Origin: an uncultured Paludibaculum sp. | Lineage (GTDB): Bacteria; Acidobacteriota; Terriglobia; Bryobacterales; Bryobacteraceae | Reading direction: 5' to 3' | Length of the DNA: 64,000 bases | Assembly: GCF_963665245.1 (NCBI RefSeq) | Contig: NZ_OY762267.1 | Span: forward strand, 620,001-684,000 | Shown here: piece by piece, positions 1-8,315 of the stretch | Numbering within the stretch: the first letter of the stretch is position 1 | Layout: the number at the start of each line of letters is the position of its first letter | Translations under genes and position numbers: made by a program | The notes under the pieces: model-generated | Databases searched by the model: none | What the model saw: only the letters and a program-made list of their open reading frames with translations | Told to the model about the DNA's origin: nothing

Positions 1-160
1 GTCTCTTTCTTTTCAACCCCGACTGGCCTGTTCAGCTTGCCGAGGACAGTTATGTTGTCGTCTCAACACACGTATCCTTGAAGGAATTTATTAAACCCCT
101 TGACAGCCAAGAATTTCTAAAATATGGGCGCTGGTATGCGATACCTGTTGCCCGCGTGGC
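1..160 (-). promoter_or_regulatory. Upstream region of a probable second flagellin gene lying left of the window
   Basis: Positions 1-160 match the region upstream of the flagellin gene (about 3330-3490) block by block in the same order. Both carry, read on the minus strand, a GGTATCGCAT block, then TGTCAAGGG.TTTAATAAA, then TTCAAGGA, then GACGACAACA. As in the flagellin copy, the AT-rich elements sit 60-130 bases before where a minus-strand gene would begin. I infer that a paralogous flagellin gene starts just beyond the left edge, and that these shared blocks are its promoter. I cannot assign the blocks to sigma-28 or sigma-54 with confidence. Confidence 0.6.
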
Positions 161-320
161 GTAGGGACAGAGCTCCGCCTGGCTGCTCCAAATGGCAGGC
201 ATCCTGGCCGATGGCCCTCAAACCCCAGTCGCGCGGCCGCCTTCCATCGCGGCGCGTCCTTATATGTATGCTTCTAGCTCGTCATTACTCCATGCCGGTC
301 GCCGGCTCGCCTCAGGACCG

Positions 321-660
321 TATCCCACCCGCCATCCACATCCGGCTCGAGAAGCTCGAACACGGTCGTCTGGCCAGGTCAATGACACGGAGCAGGGCCT
401 AAGCCTAGGCAGCCACAGGGTATCCCTGGGGATCCCGCGCGCGGCTATCCTTACCGGCACACTCTCTGTCCTCTCTTTCATGCATTGGCCGCGGCTGGGC
501 TCGCCGCCGGAAGTCACACCTTCTCGCCCAGCTCCATGGGTCGCCGCGCCCCGGCCTCCGAATCGGCCAGGCACACGCCTTCCCTCTCGCCGTCACAGTG
601 GACGGCCCTCACGCACAACTGATGATCCTCTGTGTTTTCAATGAGAAGACGACCGTTGGG
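321..660 (+). pseudogene. Decayed FliM-like fragment, copy A
   Basis: No intact gene is present, but three pieces in FliM order read like the intact FliM encoded at 6128-7036. At 330-402 the translation contains IHIRLEKLEHGRLARSMTR, matching VQVTLEKLERDDPAGCMAR. After a frame change, 438-500 gives RAAILTGTLSVLSFM, matching RAAMFMGNGVLLSVI. After another change, 589-650 gives VTVDGPHAQLMILCVF, matching VTLNGLHDNPEMATVF. Order and spacing fit one degraded fliM copy with at least two frameshifts and no SpoA domain. The alignments were made by eye, so each piece is weak alone, but the collinearity is persuasive. Confidence 0.5.
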
Positions 661-1569
661 CCCTCCCTCCATTTGCTGCAAACGCAGAACTTTCGCGCCC
701 GGTGGCGGGGCGGTATCCGCGCAAGCCACCGTTGCCCCCCAGGACTACTCGTGAGCGCGAGCTCGCGCCAAGTTCACGGCGCACCGCCGTTAGCCTTGCT
801 TCGTACCTGGTTTGTCGAATCCTGTAGCGGTCGGCCAGCCATGCGCCGGCTTCGGCCGGGCGCCCCGGACCTCGGTGCCCGTTGCACGGAGATCGTCCGT
901 GAACCGCCCGCGAGTGTCCTGAATCGCCAGTAAGCGCAGTCCTTCCAACCACTTGATGAAACTTATTGGATTGCCGCCCGCAGTCCGGGCCTGTCCGAGT
1001 CCCTCGTGCGCCGGGCATACACTCCGGCCCAGTTCGAGCGGATGGGCGCGGAGGCCACTTTGCGTGGCCAAGCTGGCCCGTCGACGCGGTCGACTGAGGG
1101 GTTCTGCCTGGATTGGGAATCGGTGCGCGTGCCAGTTCGTCTGGCGCCATCAGGGGCAGCTTAGGGTTCAGCCAGAACTCAACATTCCTGCTCTCCTCTC
1201 GTTGCCTGCTGGCTGCCCGGCCGAACCGGATCGGCGGAACGGGCTCTTTTCTCTTTTCGCTACCAGTTAAGATCTCTTTAGGAAATCTCCGGCGATGACT
1301 GGAAAATGTGTCTAGGTTTCCTACAAATCCCAGCCGGCCGATTCGTCTCAGCACCGGGGTGTTCTGTGGGATCGCATCGCGCCGCGGGTCCACCTGGAGT
1401 CGTTGTTCCATGAGTGGGTCACCCGGCCACAACCACGGCACTTCCCGCGCCGGGACCTGTATTGGCAGTATCTTGAGCGCATGGAGCTCCCTGGCCCCAT
1501 CGCGCCAGCTCGGCAGGGCGTAGGCGAGCCATGGCCCGCCCGGGCTCCCGCCCCCACACCGCGCTGCGT
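661..1569. other. Non-coding or fully degraded DNA between fliM-like fragments
   Basis: No frame in this stretch gives a recognisable protein or a good ribosome-binding site. The open frames present are interrupted and have no family signature. From its position it may hold the unrecognisable C-terminal part of FliM-like copy A and the N-terminal part of copy B, but I cannot align it convincingly. Confidence 0.4.
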
Positions 1570-1760
1570 CGCAAATCGGAAGGATTTCGAAGCGCTGCCT
1601 TGTTCATTGGGTCCTGCCTGTGGAGGGAAGCATCTCGCTAATTCCTGCGCCAGCTTCGGCCGGACACGCCCGAACACGGTTGCGCGTGGTTGCATTCGGC
1701 CTGCTTTCGGAATGCGGCCTCAGGCTCGAGCGGAACCTGCCACCCGCGCCGGCCGGCCAA
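1570..1760 (+). pseudogene. Decayed FliM-like fragment, copy B
   Basis: The frame from 1570 reads EGFRSAALFIGSCLW before a stop at 1639-1641, similar to GGLRAAMFMGNGVLL of the intact FliM. A second frame from about 1656 to 1754 reads SAGHARTRLRVVAFGLLSEC, resembling the next FliM segment AAGEHIAARTLTAVELKLLS. The two pieces are in FliM order with a frameshift between them. This is the least certain of the three fragments. If correct it is a separate copy, because the same FliM region also occurs in copy A and copy C. Confidence 0.4.
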
Positions 1761-1860
1761 ACCCCGAACAAAGTCAGCTCGCGGTCCGTCGGAGTCGAAT
1801 GGATCCTCGGAGGATCTGGTACACCGGCCAAGCCCGGCTTCCGGCTCTGAGAGAGCTCGG

Positions 1861-2460
1861 CTCGCGCCAGGCCTGGAGGCTCGGTGCACCCAGGGAACAC
1901 TCACCGTGGTCCTGCGTGCGCGACTCGGTACTCTGCTCCGGCCGTCCATTTCCGTCCCCTTTCGAGAAATTCGCGGGCGATCCATCGCCCGGCTTTACGC
2001 TGTGCGGATGTCGATGAAAGACGATCCCAACTGGGCCGTCCTCGCTGCCGCGGCGGGCCCGCGCAGCCACCTTCTTTGACACTTCAGTGCTGTTTACCGT
2101 CCGCGTCCTCATCGACCCGGTTCTGGAACCCCAGTCCACACGGATCCGGGTGCTCTTTCCCGCTCTGACCCGGCTCAGAACACACTCCGGGCCTGGCCTC
2201 GCCGCTCTGGACGATCTTTCTCCAACAGACCTGAATTGTCTTTTGTTTTCAGTGCCGAACCCAGCCTCGCGCGCCTGCGTGGCTGCGTCCAATCCGGCTA
2301 CTCCAGGTGGGCTCTGGGCTTCTCTCTGCCCATCCGCGCCATCGTCGAAATGCTCGATTCCGGCTGCGGCGGGCAACGCGCCGCCTATCGTCTGGAGGCC
2401 GATCCGATCAGGCAACAGGCCTGGGAAGCCCTGTTGCGTAGTGTGCTGGACAGCGAGGTC
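1861..2460 (+). pseudogene. Decayed FliM-like fragment, copy C (longest)
   Basis: This is the clearest fliM remnant. From 1861 the frame reads TLTVVLRARLGTLLRP, matching TLVAALAARLSALLRQ of the intact FliM, and continues to NWAVL against TLAVL before a TGA at 2077-2079. A neighbouring frame then gives SVLFTVRVLIDPVL. The original frame resumes at about 2236 with VFS, then GYSRWALGFSLPIRAIVEML against GYSESAMRLVLPIRVLVKML, and DPIRQQAWEALL against DPVRSQIRDTLL. The C-terminal SpoA domain is missing; the sequence runs into the 3' end of the convergent flagellin gene. Homology over about 600 bases with at least one stop and frame changes indicates a pseudogene. Confidence 0.65.
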
Positions 2461-2490
2461 ACCTCAGCGGAAACACCCTGCCCTGGCCCA

Positions 2491-3318
2491 CTACTGGCGC
2501 AGCAGCGTCATGACGTTTTGAGGAGCCGAGTTCGCCTGGGCCAGCGCGGCCATCGAGGACTGGGCCAGAACCTGCGCCTTGGTCAGGTTCGAAGCTTCAG
2601 CGGCGATATCGGCGTCGCGAATGCGGGACTCAGCGGCCGCGATGTTGGTGGCCTGCGAGGAGGCGAGGTTCACGGCATACTGTAGCTTGTTCTGGCTGCT
2701 ACCAACCTGGCCCTGGATCGTCCCGAGCGTCTTCGTGGCAAGCGTGAGGTTCCCCAACGCCGTCCCGGCAGCATCCTTGTCCAGTAGATTGTCGGTATTG
2801 ATGCCAAGACCGGTCTGGTCAACCACACTCGTGGCCGTCAGGTCGAGGGTCACAACCGAGTTGGCCGCACTGCTGCCACCACCGACATACACTTCCACGC
2901 TCTTCGCGTTCGCGCCACCCGTAACCAGGCCGATATTGGAGGCCTGGCGATCAATCTCCGTCCGGATCGCCTTGAACTCGTTATCCAGCGTGGTGAGGTC
3001 CCCTTTAAACGTATCGGAAGCAGCCTGGGTCGCCAGCGTGCGCAGCCGGTCAATCATCTTGGAGATGTTGTTCAGGCCGCCGTCCACGATCTGGAGCTGG
3101 CTCAGCCCATCGTTCGCATTGCGGATGCCCTGGTTCAACTCGGCCACTTGTGTACGATACCCGTTCGCCACGGCGAGGCCCGCGGCGTCGTCGCCCGACG
3201 CGTTGATACGATAGCCCGAGGTCAGCCGCTGAATGGTTCTGGACTGGAAATCGGTGTTGACCCGCAGGTTGTCCAGCGCCATCAAGGAGCCGCTGTTGGT
3301 TTGGATTGAGATGGACAT
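2491..3318 (-). CDS. fliC: Flagellin (filament protein)
   Basis: The 275-residue product has the conserved flagellin N-terminal D0/D1 helices (motifs LTSGYRINASGDDAAGLA and GLSQLQIVDGGLNNI) and the C-terminal D0/D1 helices (ESRIRDADIAAEASNLTKAQ, ending NVMTLLRQ). The central variable region is short, at residues about 130-205, so this is a minimal flagellin compared with the ~500 residues of enteric types. It is secreted by the flagellar type III apparatus, whose core genes lie at 25.7-28.9 kb, and its likely chaperone FliS is at 16954. The upstream AT-rich region is partly duplicated at 1-160, which suggests a second flagellin gene outside the window. Confidence 0.96.
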   Translation of the reverse strand: MSISIQTNSGSLMALDNLRVNTDFQSRTIQRLTSGYRINASGDDAAGLAVANGYRTQVAELNQGIRNANDGLSQLQIVDGGLNNISKMIDRLRTLATQAASDTFKGDLTTLDNEFKAIRTEIDRQASNIGLVTGGANAKSVEVYVGGGSSAANSVVTLDLTATSVVDQTGLGINTDNLLDKDAAGTALGNLTLATKTLGTIQGQVGSSQNKLQYAVNLASSQATNIAAAESRIRDADIAAEASNLTKAQVLAQSSMAALAQANSAPQNVMTLLRQ

Positions 3319-3359
3319 TTTATTCTCTTCCTTCTTGTTTACTATTTCCCGGTCCGCCC

Positions 3360-3490
3360 TATTCAGCTCACCGTGGACATTCCTGTTGTCGTCTGCACCT
3401 CAGATTCCTTGAACAATTTTATTAAATCCCTTGACAACCACTTTTCCCTAAAAAACCTCCGTCCGCATGCGATACCTTGGCCCGCGCGTC
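3360..3490 (-). promoter_or_regulatory. Putative flagellin promoter region
   Basis: This AT-rich block lies 45-170 bases upstream of the flagellin start. Read on the minus strand it contains TGTCAAGGGATTTAATAAA followed 22 bases later by a second TCAAGGA, preceded by GGTATCGCATGC. The same blocks occur at 1-160, so they are conserved while the surrounding DNA is not. TCAAG resembles the -35 element of some FliA-type sigma-28 promoters, but no CCGATA-like -10 is seen at the right spacing, so the sigma factor is unresolved. Confidence 0.5.
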
Positions 3491-4081
3491 CCAGCCCACT
3501 CTATTGATGCTGCTGGATGGCGCTCCCAACGGCCCCACGCGGCTGCCAGTCCACACTCAGGAGAGGACATAACCCATTGCAATCATTAGCATACCTACCG
3601 CCGCAACCAGGAATGGCGACGCGTCCCACCACTGACGCGACCCTGCTGTCAGGAAGGCCACTACATCGTCCGTCAACATCAGAGACCACGCCCGGCCTGA
3701 ACCTCGGCGTCCACGCCGGAAGCCCACCAACCACCTTTCTGCCCGCCTCCCCAGTGACACGAATATCTCCGACCTTGCATTATGGAGTGAATACTCTTTC
3801 GGTCTTCAATTTATGTAGAGAGAAAATTCTCAAACAATAAATATTAAAACTATCCGAGGTGAATGAAACAGCGAGAGTGCCGGCTCGACTCAGCTGCTTT
3901 GGTCGGCCTCCAGCCACCAGACGTTCGTCGCCGGGCCGGCCCAGGGACAGCCGTCGCGGGATTCTGGACTCTGGGGAAGGGATTCGGTCGAACAGGAGCA
4001 GCAGGACAGCCACCATGGCGGGAAACGAGCAACCACACCATCACACGCTTCGTGTCGATGATGTGGCTTAGGGACGGATAC
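3491..4081. other. Intergenic region, no supported gene
   Basis: This 590-base gap lies between the flagellin upstream region and the end of motB. The best open frame on the minus strand (3557-3760) ends in a hydrophobic stretch, FLVAAVGMLMIAMGYVLS, that looks like a single membrane segment. It has no clear ribosome-binding site and nothing recognisable before it, so it may be the remnant of a membrane protein. The rest shows no gene, RNA or strong hairpin. Confidence 0.4.
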
Positions 4082-4894
4082 TTACGGGCGGGCCGTCGGT
4101 GCGGCGGCCGCTGTCATGTCAGGCGCTTCCGTGGTCAGGTTCTGGATCACGAGATCCACCCGCCGGTTCTTGGCCCGGCCCTCTTCCGACTGGTTGTCGC
4201 CATTGGCTTGGTTCTCTCCATAGCCCAGAATCGCCACCCGCCGGCGGTCGATTCCAAACTTGGAGATGAGCATGTCCATCACGGCAATGCTTCGCGCGGC
4301 GGAGAGCTCCCAGTTGCTGCGAAATCGCGAATTGTGGATAGGGATGGAATCCGTATGTCCTTCCACCACAACGTTGTTGGGCAGGTCTCTCAGCACTTCC
4401 GAGATCGAGCGGAACACTTCCGCGGCATCCGACTGCACCTGGTCGTCCCCCGACCGGAACAGCGCGGTCTGGCGGAAGCTGATCACCAGCCCGCGAGCCC
4501 CCAGGCTCACCTGCAGCTTCCCCTCGGCGATCTCCTTGGCCAGTTTGTCGTTCAGTGCATTGAGGGGCGGAAGCAGTTCGGCTGGAATCGGCGGTGGCTG
4601 AGGATCCTTGTCCTTCTTCGCTCCACCCGGCCCGCGCATCATCGCGTTACCGATCCCCTTCTCGTCCACGGTTCCGCCCAGGATCCTGGCCACCACGCTG
4701 CGCCCCTCGTAGACCGCCCCGTGCCGCACCGCCCGCAAGTAGGAATTCTGCAGCGCCGACATCTTCGCTTTGTCGGTCTGCGACGAGGCGAACAGAACGA
4801 CAAACAGGGCGAACAGCAGCGTGATGAAATCCGCGTAGGAGATCAGCCAGCGCTCTTGATTGGAATGCCGTTCGGCCTTTCGCTTGCGCACCAT
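4082..4894 (-). CDS. motB: Flagellar stator protein MotB (first stator set)
   Basis: The 270-residue product has a basic N-terminus, one membrane helix at about residues 17-38 containing the critical plug-side aspartate D22 in ISYADFITLLFAL, and a C-terminal OmpA-type peptidoglycan-binding domain (VVEGHTDSIPIHNSRFRSNW and RRVAILGYGENQ). It anchors the stator to the cell wall and, with MotA, conducts ions. It lies 12 bases downstream of motA in the flbD-motA-motB operon. A second, diverged MotA/MotB pair is at 29365-31029. Confidence 0.93.
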   Translation of the reverse strand: MVRKRKAERHSNQERWLISYADFITLLFALFVVLFASSQTDKAKMSALQNSYLRAVRHGAVYEGRSVVARILGGTVDEKGIGNAMMRGPGGAKKDKDPQPPPIPAELLPPLNALNDKLAKEIAEGKLQVSLGARGLVISFRQTALFRSGDDQVQSDAAEVFRSISEVLRDLPNNVVVEGHTDSIPIHNSRFRSNWELSAARSIAVMDMLISKFGIDRRRVAILGYGENQANGDNQSEEGRAKNRRVDLVIQNLTTEAPDMTAAAAPTARP

Positions 4895-4906
4895 GGCAGC
4901 GCCCGC

Positions 4907-5773
4907 CTATCCCTGCACCGTGGGCACACTCGCCACGCCCGCACTCTCGCTCAACCGGCCCTTGCGGCGCCTGGCCTCCCCTGCCCCCTGTTGCTGGAAC
5001 GAGGCCAGCTTCTGGCGGATCATCTTCGGGTTCAGTCCGTCCATCACCGCCGCCACACCCTCCATCACCATCTCGTTACACAGGATTTGGGAGCGCGACC
5101 GGGCCTTCAGCTTGCCGGCCGCCGGCAGAAACAGCAGGTTCGCCGATCCGACGCCGTATAGGGTCGCCACAAACGCCACCGCAATCCCCGGCCCCACTTC
5201 GTCGATGTTCTCGATGTGTTTCATCACTTGGATCAGCCCCAGCACCGCACCGAGAATACCCAACGTCGGCGCATAACCTCCCGCCGATTCAAGCACTTGC
5301 GCCTCTGCGTCAGCCCGCCGTTCCGCCAGCTCGATCTCCAGCCCCAGCGTCTCCCTGTACTCCTGCTGGGCCATGCCATCCACCGCCAGCGCCAGCGCCC
5401 GGTGTAGAAACGGATCTTCCACCTTTTCCAGATCGTCTTCCAGGGACACGATGCCCTCTCGCCGCGCCTTCAGTGCCAACTGCGCGATGTCGTCCAGACG
5501 CTGATCCGTCTGGTCGGGCAGGTAGTAGAACAGTTCGGGTAGCCTGCGCAGCATCCGGACGAAAAGGTCCAGCGGAGTGTTCAGCAGAACCGCGCCCAGC
5601 GTGCCGCCCAGCACGATCAGGAGCGCCGAAGCCTGCCGGATGTCGGCGAAGTGGCCACCCTCGAGAATCAGGCCGCCCACAATGCTCAGCACGGCGAACA
5701 GCGCGCCCATCAGGCTCGAATAGTCCAGCCGCTTGCCGCCCGGCCGCGCCGCACTTTCGTCAGCGGTAGCCAT
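4907..5773 (-). CDS. motA: Flagellar stator protein MotA (first stator set)
   Basis: The 288-residue product has the MotA/ExbB proton-channel fold: two N-terminal membrane segments (LMGALFAVLSIVGGLILEGG and ASALLIVLGGTLGAVLL), a cytoplasmic region, then two more (APTLGILGAVLGLIQVM and GIAVAFVATLYGVGSANLLF). It resembles the PomA/LafT-like branch. I chose the ATG at 5773 because GGAGGAGAGGG lies just upstream and the family homology begins there; a longer frame reaches 5839. The start overlaps the 3' end of flbD by 14 bases, which implies translational coupling. Confidence 0.93.
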   Translation of the reverse strand: MATADESAARPGGKRLDYSSLMGALFAVLSIVGGLILEGGHFADIRQASALLIVLGGTLGAVLLNTPLDLFVRMLRRLPELFYYLPDQTDQRLDDIAQLALKARREGIVSLEDDLEKVEDPFLHRALALAVDGMAQQEYRETLGLEIELAERRADAEAQVLESAGGYAPTLGILGAVLGLIQVMKHIENIDEVGPGIAVAFVATLYGVGSANLLFLPAAGKLKARSRSQILCNEMVMEGVAAVMDGLNPKMIRQKLASFQQQGAGEARRRKGRLSESAGVASVPTVQG

Positions 5774-6011
5774 GCTTGCCCTCTCCTCCCGGTTGACTCG
5801 TCGCCACGCCGCGGCCTCCCTCTGACCCGTCTGCCGCAATGGCGCGCCGGAATTCGATCACCCGCGCGACAACCTCATCCAGCGACTCTCTCACCATCAA
5901 CCGCTGCCCGTTGGTCAGCTTCAGAACCGTGTCCGGAGTCGACTCCACACACTCGATCAAATCGCAGTTGATTACGATCGGTTCCTGATTCAGTCGAGTG
6001 AGGCGAATCAT
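5760..6011 (-). CDS. flbD: FlbD family flagellar protein
   Basis: This 83-residue protein begins MIRLTRLNQEPIVINCDLIE and continues VESTPDTVLKLTNGQRLMVRES, the signature of the small FlbD family found next to motA in many flagellar operons. The family is short (about 60-80 residues) and its exact role is unclear; it should not be confused with the Caulobacter regulator of the same name. It is the first gene of the flbD-motA-motB operon and diverges from fliM. Confidence 0.88.
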   Translation of the reverse strand: MIRLTRLNQEPIVINCDLIECVESTPDTVLKLTNGQRLMVRESLDEVVARVIEFRRAIAADGSEGGRGVATSQPGGEGKHGYR

Positions 6012-6044
6012 GACTGCGCGTGCGTGTCCTCAGTCTTCTGTCGC

Positions 6045-6107
6045 AGAAGTCGCCGATAGTTTTAGGGGAAGTTATCCCCTATTCCTGCCCCGGAAGTCCG
6101 CCGATAG
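6045..6107 (+). promoter_or_regulatory. Tandem GCCGATAG elements upstream of fliM
   Basis: The divergent flbD/fliM intergenic region contains two nearly identical boxes, AGAAGTCGCCGATAG at 6045-6059 and GGAAGTCCGCCGATAG at 6092-6107. GCCGATA is the classic -10 element of FliA (sigma-28) promoters, and fliA is encoded at 11278. No good TAAA or TCAAG -35 element is seen at the proper spacing, so these may be partial promoters or a duplicated operator. Confidence 0.4.
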
Positions 6108-6127
6108 AAAGGGAGCGAGTACATTCC

Positions 6128-7036
6128 GTGGCCCAGCAGAATATCACTGAACCGACACCAAGCAGCTATGCCGTCCCAGCCGGGCTTCCAGTCTTGGACG
6201 AGCTGAGTGCCGGGCAATTGCGGAAGGCGCAAATCATCCACGAAACGCTCGTTGCGGCCCTCGCCGCACGCCTCAGCGCCCTGCTGCGCCAACCCGTCCA
6301 GGTCACCCTTGAGAAGCTTGAGCGGGACGACCCGGCCGGCTGCATGGCCCGCATCGACGAGCAGTCCACCCTGGCCGTCCTCGGGGCGCCCGGTGGCCTG
6401 AGGGCAGCCATGTTCATGGGCAACGGCGTCCTTCTGTCCGTCATTGAAAGACTGCTGGGCGGCGCCGCCGGCGAGCACATCGCGGCGCGCACCCTCACCG
6501 CCGTGGAACTCAAACTCCTTTCCAGATTGTTGGAAAAGCTGATGCCCGATTTTCACGCCTGTTGGGATCGCGCTATCAGCGGGCCCGTCACCCTGAACGG
6601 CCTGCATGACAACCCGGAGATGGCCACCGTCTTCAGTTCGGATGACGACCTCATGGCCTTCGCGTGCCGCATCCAGCTCGGCTACTCGGAATCGGCGATG
6701 CGTCTCGTGCTGCCCATCCGCGTCCTCGTCAAGATGCTGGAGGCCGGCAGCGGAGTATCAGGCGCGGCAATCACGCAGGAGTCCGATCCGGTCAGGAGCC
6801 AGATCCGGGACACACTGCTTCTCAGTGAGGTCGAGGTAGAGGTGATGCTGAACGGGAATTCCCTGCCCCTGGCGGCCCTGGCCAGGATCAGGCCAGGTAG
6901 CCTGCTGGTGCTCGACTCAAAGGTCGACCGTCAGGTCGAAGCCATTTTCAATCAGTCGGTCCGCAAGAAGGGTCAGGTCCTGAGGGATGGCGCCAAGCGG
7001 TTGTTCCGGATCCAGGAAGAGAAAGCCTCATCCTGA
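6128..7036 (+). CDS. fliM: Flagellar motor switch protein FliM
   Basis: The product of about 302 residues has the CheC-like middle domain of FliM (residues about 30-220) and a C-terminal SpoA domain (LNGNSLPLAALARIRPGSLL at residues about 240-265). FliM forms the C-ring, binds CheY-P and sets rotation direction. I chose the GTG at 6128 because GGGAGCGAG precedes it; an in-frame ATG at 6020 would put the GCCGATAG boxes inside the gene. The conserved N-terminal CheY-binding helix (LSQDEID) of standard FliM is not obvious; the equivalent position reads VLDELSAGQLRKA. The 3' end overlaps a minus-strand gene by 64 bases. Confidence 0.87.
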   Translation: MAQQNITEPTPSSYAVPAGLPVLDELSAGQLRKAQIIHETLVAALAARLSALLRQPVQVTLEKLERDDPAGCMARIDEQSTLAVLGAPGGLRAAMFMGNGVLLSVIERLLGGAAGEHIAARTLTAVELKLLSRLLEKLMPDFHACWDRAISGPVTLNGLHDNPEMATVFSSDDDLMAFACRIQLGYSESAMRLVLPIRVLVKMLEAGSGVSGAAITQESDPVRSQIRDTLLLSEVEVEVMLNGNSLPLAALARIRPGSLLVLDSKVDRQVEAIFNQSVRKKGQVLRDGAKRLFRIQEEKASS

Positions 7037-7332
7037 CGGCCTGCGGCGCGATCCGGCTGCGGCACGCCACAGAGTTGTTCCAGTAGTGCCGCGATCGCCG
7101 CCTGCCGGATCTTCGGCGACGCACTTTGGGCGTGCGCTCCACCGGCTTCCCGCATGCTGGCCGCGATCGCATCCAGCAACTCAAGTTGCTCTTCTTCCAG
7201 CGAGCTGCCGGGACCCATGGGTTCAGCCTCGTCGATCTCAGCCAACCCAGGCGTCAGAGCCGCCAGGCTGGTCGATCTCTTCCGGGCAACCTCTAGAAGG
7301 CTCACCGCGCGATCATGTATTCGATTCGTCAT
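6973..7332 (-). CDS. Uncharacterised helical protein beside flgL
   Basis: This predicted 119-residue, mostly alpha-helical protein has no family I recognise. It is downstream of flgL on the same strand but separated from it by an intrinsic terminator at 7390-7422, so it probably has its own promoter. Its 3' end overlaps the end of fliM by 64 bases in opposite orientation. A weak GGAGAT lies about 17 bases before the ATG. It could be a small flagellar accessory protein or a chance frame. Confidence 0.45.
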   Translation of the reverse strand: MTNRIHDRAVSLLEVARKRSTSLAALTPGLAEIDEAEPMGPGSSLEEEQLELLDAIAASMREAGGAHAQSASPKIRQAAIAALLEQLCGVPQPDRAAGRQDEAFSSWIRNNRLAPSLRT

Positions 7333-7389
7333 GGAAGTAGGGCAAATCTCCGCTACTCAGTGCATCGATAAAATAGTGCGAAGTTTTAG

Positions 7390-7422
7390 AAAAAATCTTT
7401 CAACTACTTTAGATAGTCGAAA
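7390..7422 (-). terminator. Intrinsic terminator overlapping the flgL stop codon
   Basis: On the minus strand a 9-base-pair stem (TTTCGACTA with TAGTTGAAA, one G-U pair) closes a 7-base loop and is followed by GATTTTTT. The flgL stop codon lies inside the stem. This marks the end of the long minus-strand operon that runs from the sigma-54 activator gene to flgL. Confidence 0.75.
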
Positions 7423-8303
7423 AGGCTCGTTCTCGGCCGTCCGGATTCGGCACTGTACGCCGCCTCCCGCGCCGTCTTGTTCTCCGTCACTTCTAACGCC
7501 GCCGCCGCCAGATCGGTGTCTTCGATCCCGGAAATCGCCGTCTTCCAGCTTAGTTCCAGCTTCGCAGCCGAGTTCGTTGCGGTCGTGATCTGATTCTGCA
7601 GATCACCGTAGTGCGCAAGCTGTTGATTCAGATAAGTCGATGCCGTATCCAGCGCCGCTGCGGCAGCCTGTGTATCCGTCGCGCTGTCCTGTTCCAACGC
7701 CAGTCGCAAGTCGTTCAGAGCCTTGAATACCCCGTCGCTGCCCGACGCATTGAATATTGTATCCGCCGTCAGCCCGGTCGACAACGAATTGCCCAACGCA
7801 TCCTGTACCTGCCGGCCCGGAATAAACTGCGCAGTCTGGTCCACGCCGTTCGTGGAGCTCAAGTTCACTGCGTACGCAGCCTTCTGGTCCGATCCACCGC
7901 TGAAGATGTACCGTCCCTCGACGTTGGTGTTCGCGATGCTCACCATCTGCGTCATCAACCCGCGGACCTGATTCGCAAGAACAGACCGGTCCGCCGTCGA
8001 ATCGGTGCTGGCGCCCTGGCTGGCCAGCGTCACCGCCGTATCCAGCAATGAAACCGCCTGTCGTAGCGACGTCTCCGCCATGTCCACTTCGGACTGGAAC
8101 CGCCCCAGATTCGACCGCGCCTGGACACTCTTCGCAAGCTGCGACTTGAGGCTCATCAGCGTGCCCAGATTCACCGGGTCGTCCGATGCCGTCTCCACCC
8201 GCTTGTTGCTGGAGATCTGCCCCTGCGCACGATCCCCGCGGTCTTGCAGTCTCTTAATGTCCAACAGGAAACGTTGCGCGCTCGCGCTAATTCCAGAGGT
8301 CAT
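7404..8303 (-). CDS. flgL: Flagellar hook-filament junction protein FlgL
   Basis: The 299-residue product shows flagellin-like terminal helices. Its N-terminal part reads SGISASAQRFLLDIKRLQDR with DDPVNLGTLMSLKSQL, and its C-terminal part reads LEVTENKTAREAAYSAESG ending LFDYLK, which is typical of FlgL/HAP3. It forms the second junction layer between hook and filament. I prefer the ATG at 8303, which has AAAGGGA at good spacing, over the one six bases upstream at 8309, where the same Shine-Dalgarno would touch the start codon. It follows flgK by 12 bases and is the last gene before an intrinsic terminator. Confidence 0.92.
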   Translation of the reverse strand: MTSGISASAQRFLLDIKRLQDRGDRAQGQISSNKRVETASDDPVNLGTLMSLKSQLAKSVQARSNLGRFQSEVDMAETSLRQAVSLLDTAVTLASQGASTDSTADRSVLANQVRGLMTQMVSIANTNVEGRYIFSGGSDQKAAYAVNLSSTNGVDQTAQFIPGRQVQDALGNSLSTGLTADTIFNASGSDGVFKALNDLRLALEQDSATDTQAAAAALDTASTYLNQQLAHYGDLQNQITTATNSAAKLELSWKTAISGIEDTDLAAAALEVTENKTAREAAYSAESGRPRTSLFDYLK

Positions 8304-8315
8304 CGGCATATCCCT

